From CAXMST01 sp964196325 (GTDB taxonomy: Bacteria > Actinomycetota > Thermoleophilia > Solirubrobacterales > 70-9): 40,777 bases of DNA. Made by a program: the position numbers and the translations under genes. Every line of letters begins with the position of its first letter. The stretch's first letter is position 1. A model generated the notes under the pieces. The model had not been told where the DNA came from. It worked only from the letters and a program-made list of their open reading frames with translations, and did no database searches. Where the stretch lies: NCBI GenBank assembly GCA_964196325.1, contig CAXMST010000001.1:1-40777 (forward strand), read 5' to 3'. Positions 22,456 through 29,645 of this stretch are shown piece after piece.

Positions 22456-23760
22456 TCAAGCCGAGCTCGGGACGGGCTCCACCGCGCCCCGCTCGTTCTG
22501 CGCCCCGAGCGCCCGCAGCCGCTCATCGATGCGCTCGTAGCCACGATCAATCTGGGCGATGTTGCCGATCTCCGAGACTCCATCAGCGGCCAGCGCCGCG
22601 ATCAGCATTGCCATGCCGGCGCGGATGTCCGGGCTCTCGACTCGCTCGCCGTGCAGTCGGCTCGGCCCGCTGACGATCGCCCGGTGGGGGTCGCAAAGCG
22701 TGATCCGGGCTCCCATCGCAACGAGCTTGTCGGTGAAGAACAGGCGGTTCTCGAACATCTTCTCGAAGATCAGGATCGTGCCCTCGGCCTGGGTTGCGAG
22801 CGCCAGCGCAATCGAGGTCAGGTCCGCCGGAAAGGCGGGCCAGGGGCCGTCGTCGATCTTTGGGATCGCGTCCCCGAGGTCGTCGCGGACGGCGAGCCGC
22901 TGCTCAGGCGGGACGAGCACGTCGTGACCGTCGATCATCGTCTGCAGGCCGAGCCTGCGGAACTGTCGGCGGATGATCCGCAGGTCCTCTGGCTCGGCGT
23001 CGCGGATCCGCAGCTCACCGCCGGTTGCCGCGGCGAGGGCCATGAAGCTGCCGACCTCGATGTGGTCTGGACAGATCGTGTGATCGGCGCCGCCAAGCTT
23101 GTCGCGGCCGTGGACGGTCATCACGTTCGAGCCGATCCCGTCGACCTCAGCGCCCATTCGGCACAGCAGCCGGGCCAGATCCTGAACGTGCGGCTCGGAA
23201 GCGGCGTTGGCGATCGTGGTTGGGCCCTCGGTCAGGGCCGCCGCCATCAGGGCGTTTTCGGTGCCCATCACCGAGGGCTCGTCCATGAAGATCGAGCATG
23301 GTTGGAGCCCTCCGGGGGCGGAGATCTCGAGCATCCGCTCGCCGGCGACCTTCGCACCAAGGTCTCGGAACGCGTCCAGGTGGGGGTCGAGCCGCCGACG
23401 CCCGATCGTGTCGCCGCCGGGCGGCGGCATCCGAACCTCTCCAGTCCGTGCCAGGAGCGGCCCGGCGAGCAGGAACGAGGCACGGATCTTGGCCGCGAGC
23501 GCCTCGTCGACCTCGCTCGCAACGATCGTCGACGCCTGCAGTTCGAGGTCGTGCGTGGAAAGCCACTCGGTGCGGACCCCGAGCAGCTCGAGCAGTCCGA
23601 TCTGGGCCTCGACGTCTCTGATTCGCGGGATGTTGCGGAGGATCACCGGCTCCTCCGTCAACAGGCAGGCGGCGATCAGCGGCAGGGCTGCGTTCTTGTT
23701 GCCGGCGGCGACGATCTCGCCGGATAGCGGCGCGCCGCCCCGGATTACGAACTTCTCCAA
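22456..23760 (-). CDS. murA: UDP-N-acetylglucosamine 1-carboxyvinyltransferase with Asp at the fosfomycin site
   Basis: Transfers enolpyruvate from PEP to UDP-GlcNAc, the first committed step of peptidoglycan. It is 434 aa from TTG 23760, chosen because the protein begins 'EKFVIRGGAPLSGEIVAAG' there and the upstream frame is unrelated. 'GNKNAALPLIAACLL' carries the catalytic Lys/Asn. The mobile-loop motif reads 'PPPGGDTIGRRRLDPHL', with Asp117 where most bacteria have the reactive Cys attacked by fosfomycin. No Shine-Dalgarno is present. TACTCT lies 9 nt upstream, so the murA-his mRNA looks leaderless. It heads the run into hisZ-hisG-hisD-hisB. Confidence 0.95.
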   Translation of the reverse strand: MEKFVIRGGAPLSGEIVAAGNKNAALPLIAACLLTEEPVILRNIPRIRDVEAQIGLLELLGVRTEWLSTHDLELQASTIVASEVDEALAAKIRASFLLAGPLLARTGEVRMPPPGGDTIGRRRLDPHLDAFRDLGAKVAGERMLEISAPGGLQPCSIFMDEPSVMGTENALMAAALTEGPTTIANAASEPHVQDLARLLCRMGAEVDGIGSNVMTVHGRDKLGGADHTICPDHIEVGSFMALAAATGGELRIRDAEPEDLRIIRRQFRRLGLQTMIDGHDVLVPPEQRLAVRDDLGDAIPKIDDGPWPAFPADLTSIALALATQAEGTILIFEKMFENRLFFTDKLVAMGARITLCDPHRAIVSGPSRLHGERVESPDIRAGMAMLIAALAADGVSEIGNIAQIDRGYERIDERLRALGAQNERGAVEPVPSSA

Positions 23761-23768
23761 AGCCGGGC

Positions 23769-23775
23769 TAGAGTA
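23769..23775. promoter_or_regulatory. Overlapping divergent -10 elements for murA and the HD-domain gene
   Basis: Only 22 bp separate the murA TTG (minus) from the HD-protein GTG (plus). The seven bases TAGAGTA read TAGAGT on the plus strand (8 nt before GTG) and TACTCT on the minus strand (9 nt before TTG). Both fit TANNNT. A single shared, nearly symmetric -10 region could therefore drive two divergent leaderless transcripts. Confidence 0.55.
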
Positions 23776-23782
23776 GCCACTC

Positions 23783-24367
23783 GTGCAGCAGATCACCGAG
23801 CCGACCCGCGAGCAGGCCTGGGCGCTGTTCTGCGAGTGGACCGAGTCCGACTCGCTCCGCAAGCATGCGCTCTCGGTAGAGGCGTGCATGACCGCCTACG
23901 CGCGGCTCTGGGATGAGGATGGGGAGCGCTACGCAATCACCGCGCTGGTCCACGATCTCGACTACGAGCGCCATCCGGACCTGGACACCGGGCACCCTCG
24001 CATTGCCCTGGCCGAGCTCGAGCGGCTCGGCTATCCGCGGGATGTGATCGACGCCGTGGCGGGCCACGCCGAGTTCCTCGGGGTGCCGCGCCAGACGCGA
24101 ATGGCGAAGACGCTGTTCGCGGTCGACGAGCTGAGCGGGTTCGTCTCAGCCTGCGCGCTGGTCCGGCCGACCGGAATCGAGGGCATGAAGGTCAAGTCGG
24201 TCCGCAAGAAGCTGAAGCAGCCGGCCTTCGCCGCCAAGGTCGACCGAGGCCAGATCACGCGCGCCGTCGAGGAGCTCGGGGTCGACGAGACCGAGCACAT
24301 CCAGCTGGTGATCGATGCGCTCAGCGTGGAGGCCGAGCTCCTGGGTCTGCAGGCGAGCAGGGACTAG
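23783..24367 (+). CDS. HD-domain hydrolase of unknown substrate
   Basis: 194 aa with an HD metal-phosphohydrolase core: H28 ('LRKHALSVEA'), the HD doublet H57-D58 in 'AITALVHDLDYERHP' and a later His in 'VIDAVAGHAEFLG'. These fit the HDIG-type proteins annotated in many bacteria and often linked to nucleotide hydrolysis. The GTG start has no Shine-Dalgarno and a TAGAGT 8 nt upstream, suggesting leaderless translation. It is probably cotranscribed with the hydrolase 9 bp downstream. The substrate cannot be named. Confidence 0.85.
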   Translation: MQQITEPTREQAWALFCEWTESDSLRKHALSVEACMTAYARLWDEDGERYAITALVHDLDYERHPDLDTGHPRIALAELERLGYPRDVIDAVAGHAEFLGVPRQTRMAKTLFAVDELSGFVSACALVRPTGIEGMKVKSVRKKLKQPAFAAKVDRGQITRAVEELGVDETEHIQLVIDALSVEAELLGLQASRD

Positions 24368-24376
24368 GTCGGGGCC

Positions 24377-25402
24377 GTGCGGCGCCGCTGGCGCATCCTG
24401 ATCGGCTTCGCCGTAGTTGTGATCGCGCTGCTGGCGATCAACACGGTTGTGCTCGACAGCGAGACCAAGCCGGCCGAGATCACCGCTGAGAACGGACGCA
24501 TCGTCGAGCTCGACTCAGTCGACCTGCAGCTTGTCGAGATGCCGGCGACCGACCCGGTGCCTCGCGGCGAGGGCGCCCCGATCGTGCTTCTGCACTGCTA
24601 TGCGTGCTCGCTGCATTGGTGGGACCGTTTTGTGCCGCTGATCAACGAGAACCATCGGGTGGTGGCGATCGACCTGATCGGCTTCGGTGGCTCGCAGAAG
24701 CCGAAGAGCGGCTATGCGATCGACCAGCAAGCTCGCGCGGTGAGCGAAGCGATGAACGGACTGGGCCTGCGCGGCGCGGTGGTGGTCGGCCATTCGATGG
24801 GCGGCGACGTAGCGACGGCGGTTGCCGAGGGCGCCAGCGAGCTGGTCAGCCGGGTCGCGCTGATTGGCACGCCGTCGGAGAGTGGGCAGGCGAAGCTGCC
24901 GTTCTTGAGCGACCTGATCTACACCCCGGTGATCGGTGAGGCTGTGTGGAGGCTGCGCCCGGACTTCGCGATCCGCGACGCCTACGAGTCGGCGTTCGCG
25001 CCTGGATTCGACTACGAGGCGGCCTTCAGCAATCCGAACCAGGTGGTCGAGGACAATCGGGCGATGACCTACACATCGTTCGACCGCGCCGAGGCTGAGT
25101 CCCTCCAGTTCAGTGATGCGGGCACGATCGCCGCCCGGATCACCGCGGTCGGAGTGCCGCTCCTGGCGATCTTCGGCTCCGAGGATCAGGTGGTTGACGC
25201 GGCGGCGGCCGCGCAGTCGTTCGAGGCCGTGCCCGGAGCGGAGGTCCGCATCTTCGATGGGGTCGGCCATTCCCCCAACGTCGAAGCACCGGCCGACACG
25301 GCCGAGTCGCTGCTGCGATTCGCCGGTGCGGGGTCGCCGGGAGGGGCGAACCTCGAGCCTGGCGTCGCCGGCGCGGACGATTCGGCCGCCGAGACCGGCT
25401 GA
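24377..25402 (+). CDS. Membrane-anchored alpha/beta hydrolase
   Basis: 341 aa from a GTG. Residues 7-26 form one membrane helix, so the hydrolase domain is likely outside the cell. The fold has the oxyanion region 'IVLLHCYACSLHWWDRFVPL', the nucleophile elbow 'VVVGHSMGGDVAT' (Ser140), the acid in 'IFGSEDQVVD' and the His in 'FDGVGHSPNVEAPA'. The C-terminal 25 residues are a flexible Gly/Ala tail. The oxyanion loop is CYACS rather than the common HGxx. The substrate (ester, lactone or epoxide) is not evident. Confidence 0.88.
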   Translation: MRRRWRILIGFAVVVIALLAINTVVLDSETKPAEITAENGRIVELDSVDLQLVEMPATDPVPRGEGAPIVLLHCYACSLHWWDRFVPLINENHRVVAIDLIGFGGSQKPKSGYAIDQQARAVSEAMNGLGLRGAVVVGHSMGGDVATAVAEGASELVSRVALIGTPSESGQAKLPFLSDLIYTPVIGEAVWRLRPDFAIRDAYESAFAPGFDYEAAFSNPNQVVEDNRAMTYTSFDRAEAESLQFSDAGTIAARITAVGVPLLAIFGSEDQVVDAAAAAQSFEAVPGAEVRIFDGVGHSPNVEAPADTAESLLRFAGAGSPGGANLEPGVAGADDSAAETG

Positions 25403-25458
25403 CCCCGACCGCTCCCCACGACCGTGGGCCTCCTAACAAACCAGTGGGCAGTGGTTTT

Positions 25459-25494
25459 CGCGCCCACGCCCCAGGTGCGTCAGTCGTGGGCGCG
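25459..25494. repeat. Perfect 10-bp inverted repeat in a convergent gap
   Basis: CGCGCCCACG (25459-25468) and CGTGGGCGCG (25485-25494) form a perfect 10-bp stem with a 16-nt loop between the convergent alpha/beta hydrolase and zinc-protein genes. It could act as a bidirectional terminator. No run of T follows on either strand, so efficiency is uncertain. It partly overlaps repeat copy A of the stop-codon-linked family. Confidence 0.5.
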
Positions 25495-25515
25495 GGAATC
25501 GGAATCAGTCATCTA
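25476..25515 (-). repeat. Stop-codon-linked repeat, copy A
   Basis: Read on the minus strand this 40-nt block begins TAGATGACTGATTCC, and its first three bases are the stop codon of the zinc-protein gene. It matches copy B (36893-36932, plus strand) at 35 of 40 positions without gaps. Copies C and D share its first 15-24 nt. All copies point away from the gene end into a convergent intergenic gap. Confidence 0.7.
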
Positions 25516-25851
25516 GGTGCGCCAGCGGCCGCCGGCGGTGGCCCAGGCGCCAAGCTCGGCGCGATCGCAGAAGCCGTCTGTGATCCGGTGCGCGGCGCGG
25601 TGGCGGACCAGGAGCAGTTGATCGGGGCCGAGGGCCGCGCCGCATTGGGAGCAGCTCTGGGGCCGCTCGATGCCCGCGGTGGGTCCTCCCTCTGCAGCCC
25701 ACGGGCGGGCCGCGATCACCCAGGGCACGACGTGCTCGAGCCGGCAGAAGACCGCCATCGCCCCCGCCCCTGCCCCTGAATAGGCGCGAAAGCCGTCCTC
25801 GGGCGGTACCGCCCGCTCACACCAGGTGCAGCTCTCGGCGCTCGCATCCAC
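25513..25851 (-). CDS. Small protein with two tandem C-x2-C-x24-C zinc modules
   Basis: 112 aa from GTG 25851. An ATG at 25887 would add 12 residues. It has no known family that I recognise. It contains two cysteine modules with identical spacing: C8-x2-C11-x24-C36 and C67-x2-C70-x24-C95. In each, the last Cys follows Phe ('VFC', 'GFC') and a Trp comes exactly 8 residues later. The fourth ligand may be H40 in the first module and E99 or a nearby His in the second. This is most simply an internal duplication of a zinc-ribbon-like unit. It may bind nucleic acid or protein. It is divergent from livH and convergent with the hydrolase gene. Confidence 0.7.
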   Translation of the reverse strand: MDASAESCTWCERAVPPEDGFRAYSGAGAGAMAVFCRLEHVVPWVIAARPWAAEGGPTAGIERPQSCSQCGAALGPDQLLLVRHRAAHRITDGFCDRAELGAWATAGGRWRT

Positions 25852-25903
25852 GCGGCCAAGCTTCGCAGAGCACCCGAGCGCGGGCATTCGGGCCGCAAAC
25901 GCA

Positions 25904-25909
25904 TAGGAT
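25904..25909 (+). promoter_or_regulatory. Predicted -10 of a leaderless livHMGF promoter
   Basis: TAGGAT lies 8 nt before the TTG at 25918, which begins the likely LivH reading frame. There is no Shine-Dalgarno in between. The spacing is the same as at the HD-protein gene. An alternative TTG at 25909 would overlap the hexamer and is therefore less likely. Confidence 0.5.
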
Positions 25910-25917
25910 TGCAGGCC

Positions 25918-26934
25918 TTGGAGGCTCCATCGGTACCCCTCGAAGCGCCCAAGCGATCCCTCTGGGGCCGCTTCCGGAGCTACGCAGCCGCCTATCCGGC
26001 TCGCGTCTTCCTGACCGTGATGGGGCTCTTCGCCCTGTATCTGATCATCAAGTACGGGATCAACGCCTTCGGTCAGCGCAGCGTCAACGGGGTCGTCACC
26101 GGTTCCTACCTGGCGCTCGGGGCTATCGGCCTGACCTTGGTCTACGGGATTCTGCGCCTGGTCAACTTCGCCCACGGCGACATGCTCACGATGGGCGCAT
26201 ACATCGCGCTGCTCTTCAACGTCACGGTCGGCGTCCCGTTTCCTGTCGCGGTGCTTGCCGCGGTTCTGTTGACTGCTGCGTTCGGGGTCTTCATCGAGAT
26301 GATCATGTGGCGGCCGATGCGGAAGCGCAAGGCGGGGACCCTGCAGCTACTGCTGATGGCGATCGGCCTGGCGTTCGTGATCCGCAACGTGATCCAGATG
26401 ATCGCCGGCGCGGGCCAGCAGCGGATCGACGTGAACACCACCGAGACAATCGAGTTCATCGGGCTGACGATCGGTCGCTTTCAGCTGATCGTGGTGATCG
26501 TTGGCTTCGTGGTGCTCACGGCCGTGGCCTTGATGTTGCGCCACACCTCCTTGGGCCGTCAGATGCGGGCGCTCTCCGACAACTTCGATCTGGCGGAGAG
26601 CACCGGCATCGATACCGGCCGGATCGTGATCTACACCTGGCTGCTTTCCGCGGGGCTGGCGGGGCTGGCGGGGGTCATGGTGGTCGGATCGATCGGCTCC
26701 CTGAACCCGAACATCGGCTTTGCGCTGTTGCTGCCGATCTTCGCCGCCGTCGTCCTCGGCGGGATCGGCAACGCCTACGGAGCGCTGGCCGGCGGTCTGG
26801 TGATCGGCCTGGCCCAAGAGTGGTCCACCCTGCCAATCGAGCCGCAGTGGAAGACGGCAGTCAGCTTCCTCGTGCTCGTCGTGGTTCTGATCTTCAGGCC
26901 GCAGGGCATCTTCGGTAACGAGCGGAGTCTCTGA
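25918..26934 (+). CDS. livH: Branched-chain amino-acid ABC transporter permease, LivH type
   Basis: An inner-membrane permease of the HAAT family, 338 aa, with about eight helices. Signature stretches are 'GVVTGSYLALGAIGLTLVYG', 'ILRLVNFAHGDMLTMGAYIA', 'LRHTSLGRQMRALSDNFDLA', 'AESTGIDTGR' and 'FAAVVLGGIGNAYGALAGG'. The first 25 residues are cytosolic and carry two similar 'EAP' segments. It begins the livH-livM-livG-livF run, with 5 bp to livM. It pairs with LivM to form the pore. Leu/Ile/Val are the usual substrates, but HAAT systems also carry amides and urea. Confidence 0.94.
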   Translation: MEAPSVPLEAPKRSLWGRFRSYAAAYPARVFLTVMGLFALYLIIKYGINAFGQRSVNGVVTGSYLALGAIGLTLVYGILRLVNFAHGDMLTMGAYIALLFNVTVGVPFPVAVLAAVLLTAAFGVFIEMIMWRPMRKRKAGTLQLLLMAIGLAFVIRNVIQMIAGAGQQRIDVNTTETIEFIGLTIGRFQLIVVIVGFVVLTAVALMLRHTSLGRQMRALSDNFDLAESTGIDTGRIVIYTWLLSAGLAGLAGVMVVGSIGSLNPNIGFALLLPIFAAVVLGGIGNAYGALAGGLVIGLAQEWSTLPIEPQWKTAVSFLVLVVVLIFRPQGIFGNERSL

Positions 26935-26939
26935 TCGGG

Positions 26940-27944
26940 ATGGGCGACGCGCTGCTGCTCGGCATCTCGACGGACTTCCTGACGGCCTGGAACTTCTGGA
27001 TCGGGGTCGGGATCCTGGCCGGGATCTACGGGATCTTCACATTGGGGCTGCAGCTCAACGTCGGCTTCACCGGGATCGTAAACTTCGGCCAGGCCGGTTT
27101 CATGGCCGTGGGTGCCTACTCCGCGGTAATCCTCGTGGTTGATGTCGGGATCCCATTTTTCCTGGCCTTGCCGCTTTCGATGATCATCACGATGATCGTT
27201 GGGCTGCTGATCGGGTTGCCCGCCGTTCGTTTGCGCGCGGACTATCTTGCGATCGCCACGATCGCCTTCAGCGAGGTGATCAGGATTACCGTCCAGAACG
27301 CCCGAGGGCTGACTGGCGGCAACCAGGGAACGATCTCGGTCGAGCTCGACAACGGTCGCTTCTTCAACCAGACCTGGCAGGACATCTCGCGTTGGATGAC
27401 CGACAACCTGTTCGATCCGATCGGCCTGACCGGTACCGATTTCATCAACCTGCCGCTGCTGTTCGTGATCTGGCTGACCCTCGTCGCCCTCGCGATGCTG
27501 CTGGCGAAGACCGTCCGCTCCCCATGGGGCCGGGTCCTGAGGGCCGTGCGGGAGGACGAGGACGCCGCTCGCGCCCTGGGCAAGAACGCCTTCTGGTACA
27601 AGCTGCAATCACTGGCGATCGCGGCCGCCTTGGGCGGCGTCGCCGGATGGTTCCTGGTCCTCGCTCAGGGCTCGGTCAGCCAGGAGGCGTTCGAGCCGAT
27701 CTTCACCTTCTTTGGCTACGCAATCCTCGTACTGGGCGGGCTGGCGAGCTTCCCGGGAGTCCTGTTCGGCTCATTCGTGTTCTGGGCGGTGTTCGAGGGG
27801 CTGCGGGCTCTGGAGTTGCCGCTGGCGTCCGACAAGGATGCCGCCCTGCGCTTCGTGCTCGTCGGGCTGGTTCTGATTCTGCTGATGGCCTTCCGGCCCC
27901 AGGGCGTGATGGGCAAGAAGGAGGAGATGGTCCTCGGTGAGTGA
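26940..27944 (+). CDS. livM: Branched-chain amino-acid ABC transporter permease, LivM type
   Basis: The second HAAT permease, 334 aa, with about eight to nine helices. Typical motifs are 'LGLQLNVGFTGIVNFGQAGF', 'AVGAYSAVIL', 'LPAVRLRADYLAIATIAFSE', 'SPWGRVLRAVREDEDAARAL', 'GKNAFWYKL' and 'VLGGLASFPGVLFGSFVFW'. An extracytoplasmic segment of about 45 aa after 'GLTGGNQG' is normal for the family. It overlaps livG by eight bases. Confidence 0.94.
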   Translation: MGDALLLGISTDFLTAWNFWIGVGILAGIYGIFTLGLQLNVGFTGIVNFGQAGFMAVGAYSAVILVVDVGIPFFLALPLSMIITMIVGLLIGLPAVRLRADYLAIATIAFSEVIRITVQNARGLTGGNQGTISVELDNGRFFNQTWQDISRWMTDNLFDPIGLTGTDFINLPLLFVIWLTLVALAMLLAKTVRSPWGRVLRAVREDEDAARALGKNAFWYKLQSLAIAAALGGVAGWFLVLAQGSVSQEAFEPIFTFFGYAILVLGGLASFPGVLFGSFVFWAVFEGLRALELPLASDKDAALRFVLVGLVLILLMAFRPQGVMGKKEEMVLGE

Positions 27945-28800
27945 CCAAGCTCTCAGCCCCAACCCCTCCCCACCCCCCGCCCCGGGCCCCGCGGCCCCGG
28001 TTCTGGAGGTCGACTCGGTCTACAAGCACTTCGGCGGCATTCGGGCTGTAAACGGGGCCACCTTCTCGGTCCCGGAAGGCTCGATCACGGCGCTGATCGG
28101 CCCGAACGGGGCAGGTAAGACCACCCTGTTCAACATCATCACCGGCTTCTACAAGGCCGACTCCGGCGAGATCCGGTACGAGGGTGAGTCGATCTTCGGG
28201 CATCGGCCCTATGAGATCGCGGGCCGGGGCATGGTCCGCACCTTCCAGATCACGAAAGCGCTGGGGGCGATGTCGGTGCTCGACAACATGATGCTCGCCG
28301 CTCCAGATCAGCCGGGCGAGACCCTGTTCGGGCTGCTGACCAGGCGAGGCGCAAACTCGAGGCGCGAGGAGGAGGTCGCCGAGCGCGCGATGGAGTTGCT
28401 GGGTAGCTTCAACCTGGCCGAGAAGGCCTCTGATTACGCGGGCACGCTCTCGGGGGGCCAGCGCAAGCTCTTGGAGCTGGCGAGGGCGTTGATGGCTGAG
28501 CCGCGGACCTTGTTGCTGGACGAGCCGATGGCCGGGATCAACCCCACGCTCGGCCGGCGACTGCTGCAGCACATGCGCGACCTGCGAAGCGACCACGGGG
28601 TCACGTTTGTGTTCATCGAGCACGACATGGACGTGGTCATGCAGCACTCCGACGAGGTGATCGTGCTGGCCCAGGGTGACACCGTGATCAAGGGTCCACC
28701 CGACGTCATTCGTGGCGACGAGCGGGTGATCGACGCCTACCTCGGTGGTGGCGGCCGGGACGAGCCCGGACCCGAGGCGCGAAGGCGGCCCCCACGATGA
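27937..28800 (+). CDS. livG: Branched-chain amino-acid ABC transporter ATPase, LivG type
   Basis: 287 aa from a GTG. The N-terminal 20 residues are Pro-rich and disordered. The ATPase domain has Walker A 'GPNGAGKTTLFN', the Q-loop region 'VRTFQITKALGAMSVLDNMM', the signature 'LSGGQRKLLELARAL', Walker B 'LLLDEPMAGINP' and the switch His in 'FIEHDMDVVM'. The LivG family's 'GITFVFIEHDM'-like end is present. It overlaps livM (8 bp) and livF (4 bp). It forms the energising dimer with LivF. Confidence 0.95.
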   Translation: MSDQALSPNPSPPPAPGPAAPVLEVDSVYKHFGGIRAVNGATFSVPEGSITALIGPNGAGKTTLFNIITGFYKADSGEIRYEGESIFGHRPYEIAGRGMVRTFQITKALGAMSVLDNMMLAAPDQPGETLFGLLTRRGANSRREEEVAERAMELLGSFNLAEKASDYAGTLSGGQRKLLELARALMAEPRTLLLDEPMAGINPTLGRRLLQHMRDLRSDHGVTFVFIEHDMDVVMQHSDEVIVLAQGDTVIKGPPDVIRGDERVIDAYLGGGGRDEPGPEARRRPPR

Positions 28801-29549
28801 GCGAGGCGGCGCTGCTCAGAGCCAACGGGCTGGTTGCCGGCTACACGCCGGAGGTGGACATCCTCAACGGCGTAGACATCGAGGTCCGCGAGGGCGAGAT
28901 CGTGACGATCGTCGGACCCAACGGAGCCGGCAAGTCAACTCTGATGAAGGCAATCTTCGGCCTCCTCGAGCCGCGCTCGGGGGAGGTCAGGCTGGATGGT
29001 CGGGAGATCACCGGCATGGCCCCGCACGCCGTGACCCGCGAGGGTGTCGCCTACGTCGCTCAGCTCGACAACGTGTTTCCGAGTCTGAGCGTCCGCGAGA
29101 ACCTCGATCTCGGCGCGATTGCCGGCGGTGGCGGCTCCGTTGACGAGCGGGTCGAGCGCATGTACGAGCTGTTTCCGCGACTCGCGGAGCGGCGCAGCCA
29201 GGCGGCGGGCACGATGTCGGGAGGAGAGCGGCAGATGGTGGCGATGGCCCGGGCGTTGATGCCGGATCCGCGCCTGGTGCTGGTCGATGAGCCTTCGGCC
29301 GGCCTCGCCCCCGCCTTCGTCGACGCGATCTTCGAGAAACTGGTCGAGATCAACGACTCCGGGGTGACGATCCTGATGGTCGAGCTAAACGCCCGCCGGG
29401 CGCTGACGATGTCCGACCGCGGCTACGTCCTCGATCTCGGCCGCAGCCGGTTCACCGGCCCTGGCCGCGAACTGATCGCAGACCCCAAGGTCGCGGAGCT
29501 CTATCTCGGTGGCGGAGGCGGCCGGATCGACAGCAACGCGGCCGGCTAG
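28797..29549 (+). CDS. livF: Branched-chain amino-acid ABC transporter ATPase, LivF type
   Basis: 250 aa. Walker A 'GPNGAGKSTLMKAIFG', Q-loop 'VAYVAQLDNVFPSLSVRENL', signature 'MSGGERQMVAMARAL', Walker B 'LVLVDEPSAGLAP' and an H-loop position reading 'ILMVELNARRAL', where LivF usually has VEQN. So the switch residue is Leu/Asn rather than His, as is normal in this subfamily. It is the last gene of the operon, followed 14 bp later by a strong hairpin terminator. Confidence 0.95.
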   Translation: MSEAALLRANGLVAGYTPEVDILNGVDIEVREGEIVTIVGPNGAGKSTLMKAIFGLLEPRSGEVRLDGREITGMAPHAVTREGVAYVAQLDNVFPSLSVRENLDLGAIAGGGGSVDERVERMYELFPRLAERRSQAAGTMSGGERQMVAMARALMPDPRLVLVDEPSAGLAPAFVDAIFEKLVEINDSGVTILMVELNARRALTMSDRGYVLDLGRSRFTGPGRELIADPKVAELYLGGGGGRIDSNAAG

Positions 29550-29562
29550 TACGGCGGCAACG

Positions 29563-29595
29563 AAAAAGGACCCCCGGCTTTACGACCGGGGGTCC
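29563..29595. terminator. Rho-independent terminator shared by livF and livK
   Basis: A perfect 10-bp stem, GGACCCCCGG (29568-29577) with CCGGGGGTCC (29586-29595), and an 8-nt loop. Five A residues sit before it on the plus strand, so the minus-strand transcript (livK) reads hairpin then UUUUU, a textbook intrinsic terminator. On the plus strand it is followed by a C/T-rich stretch and may also stop livF transcription. Confidence 0.85.
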
Positions 29596-29645
29596 CTCTC
29601 CTCGAACTCGCGACTCACGCAGGTGAGCCGCCTAACCTCGGCCGG

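Noticed and set aside
22132..23727. 531-codon open frame on the plus strand opposite hisZ and murA
   Set aside because: Arg/Ala/Gly-rich shadow of two well-supported minus-strand genes; no motifs.
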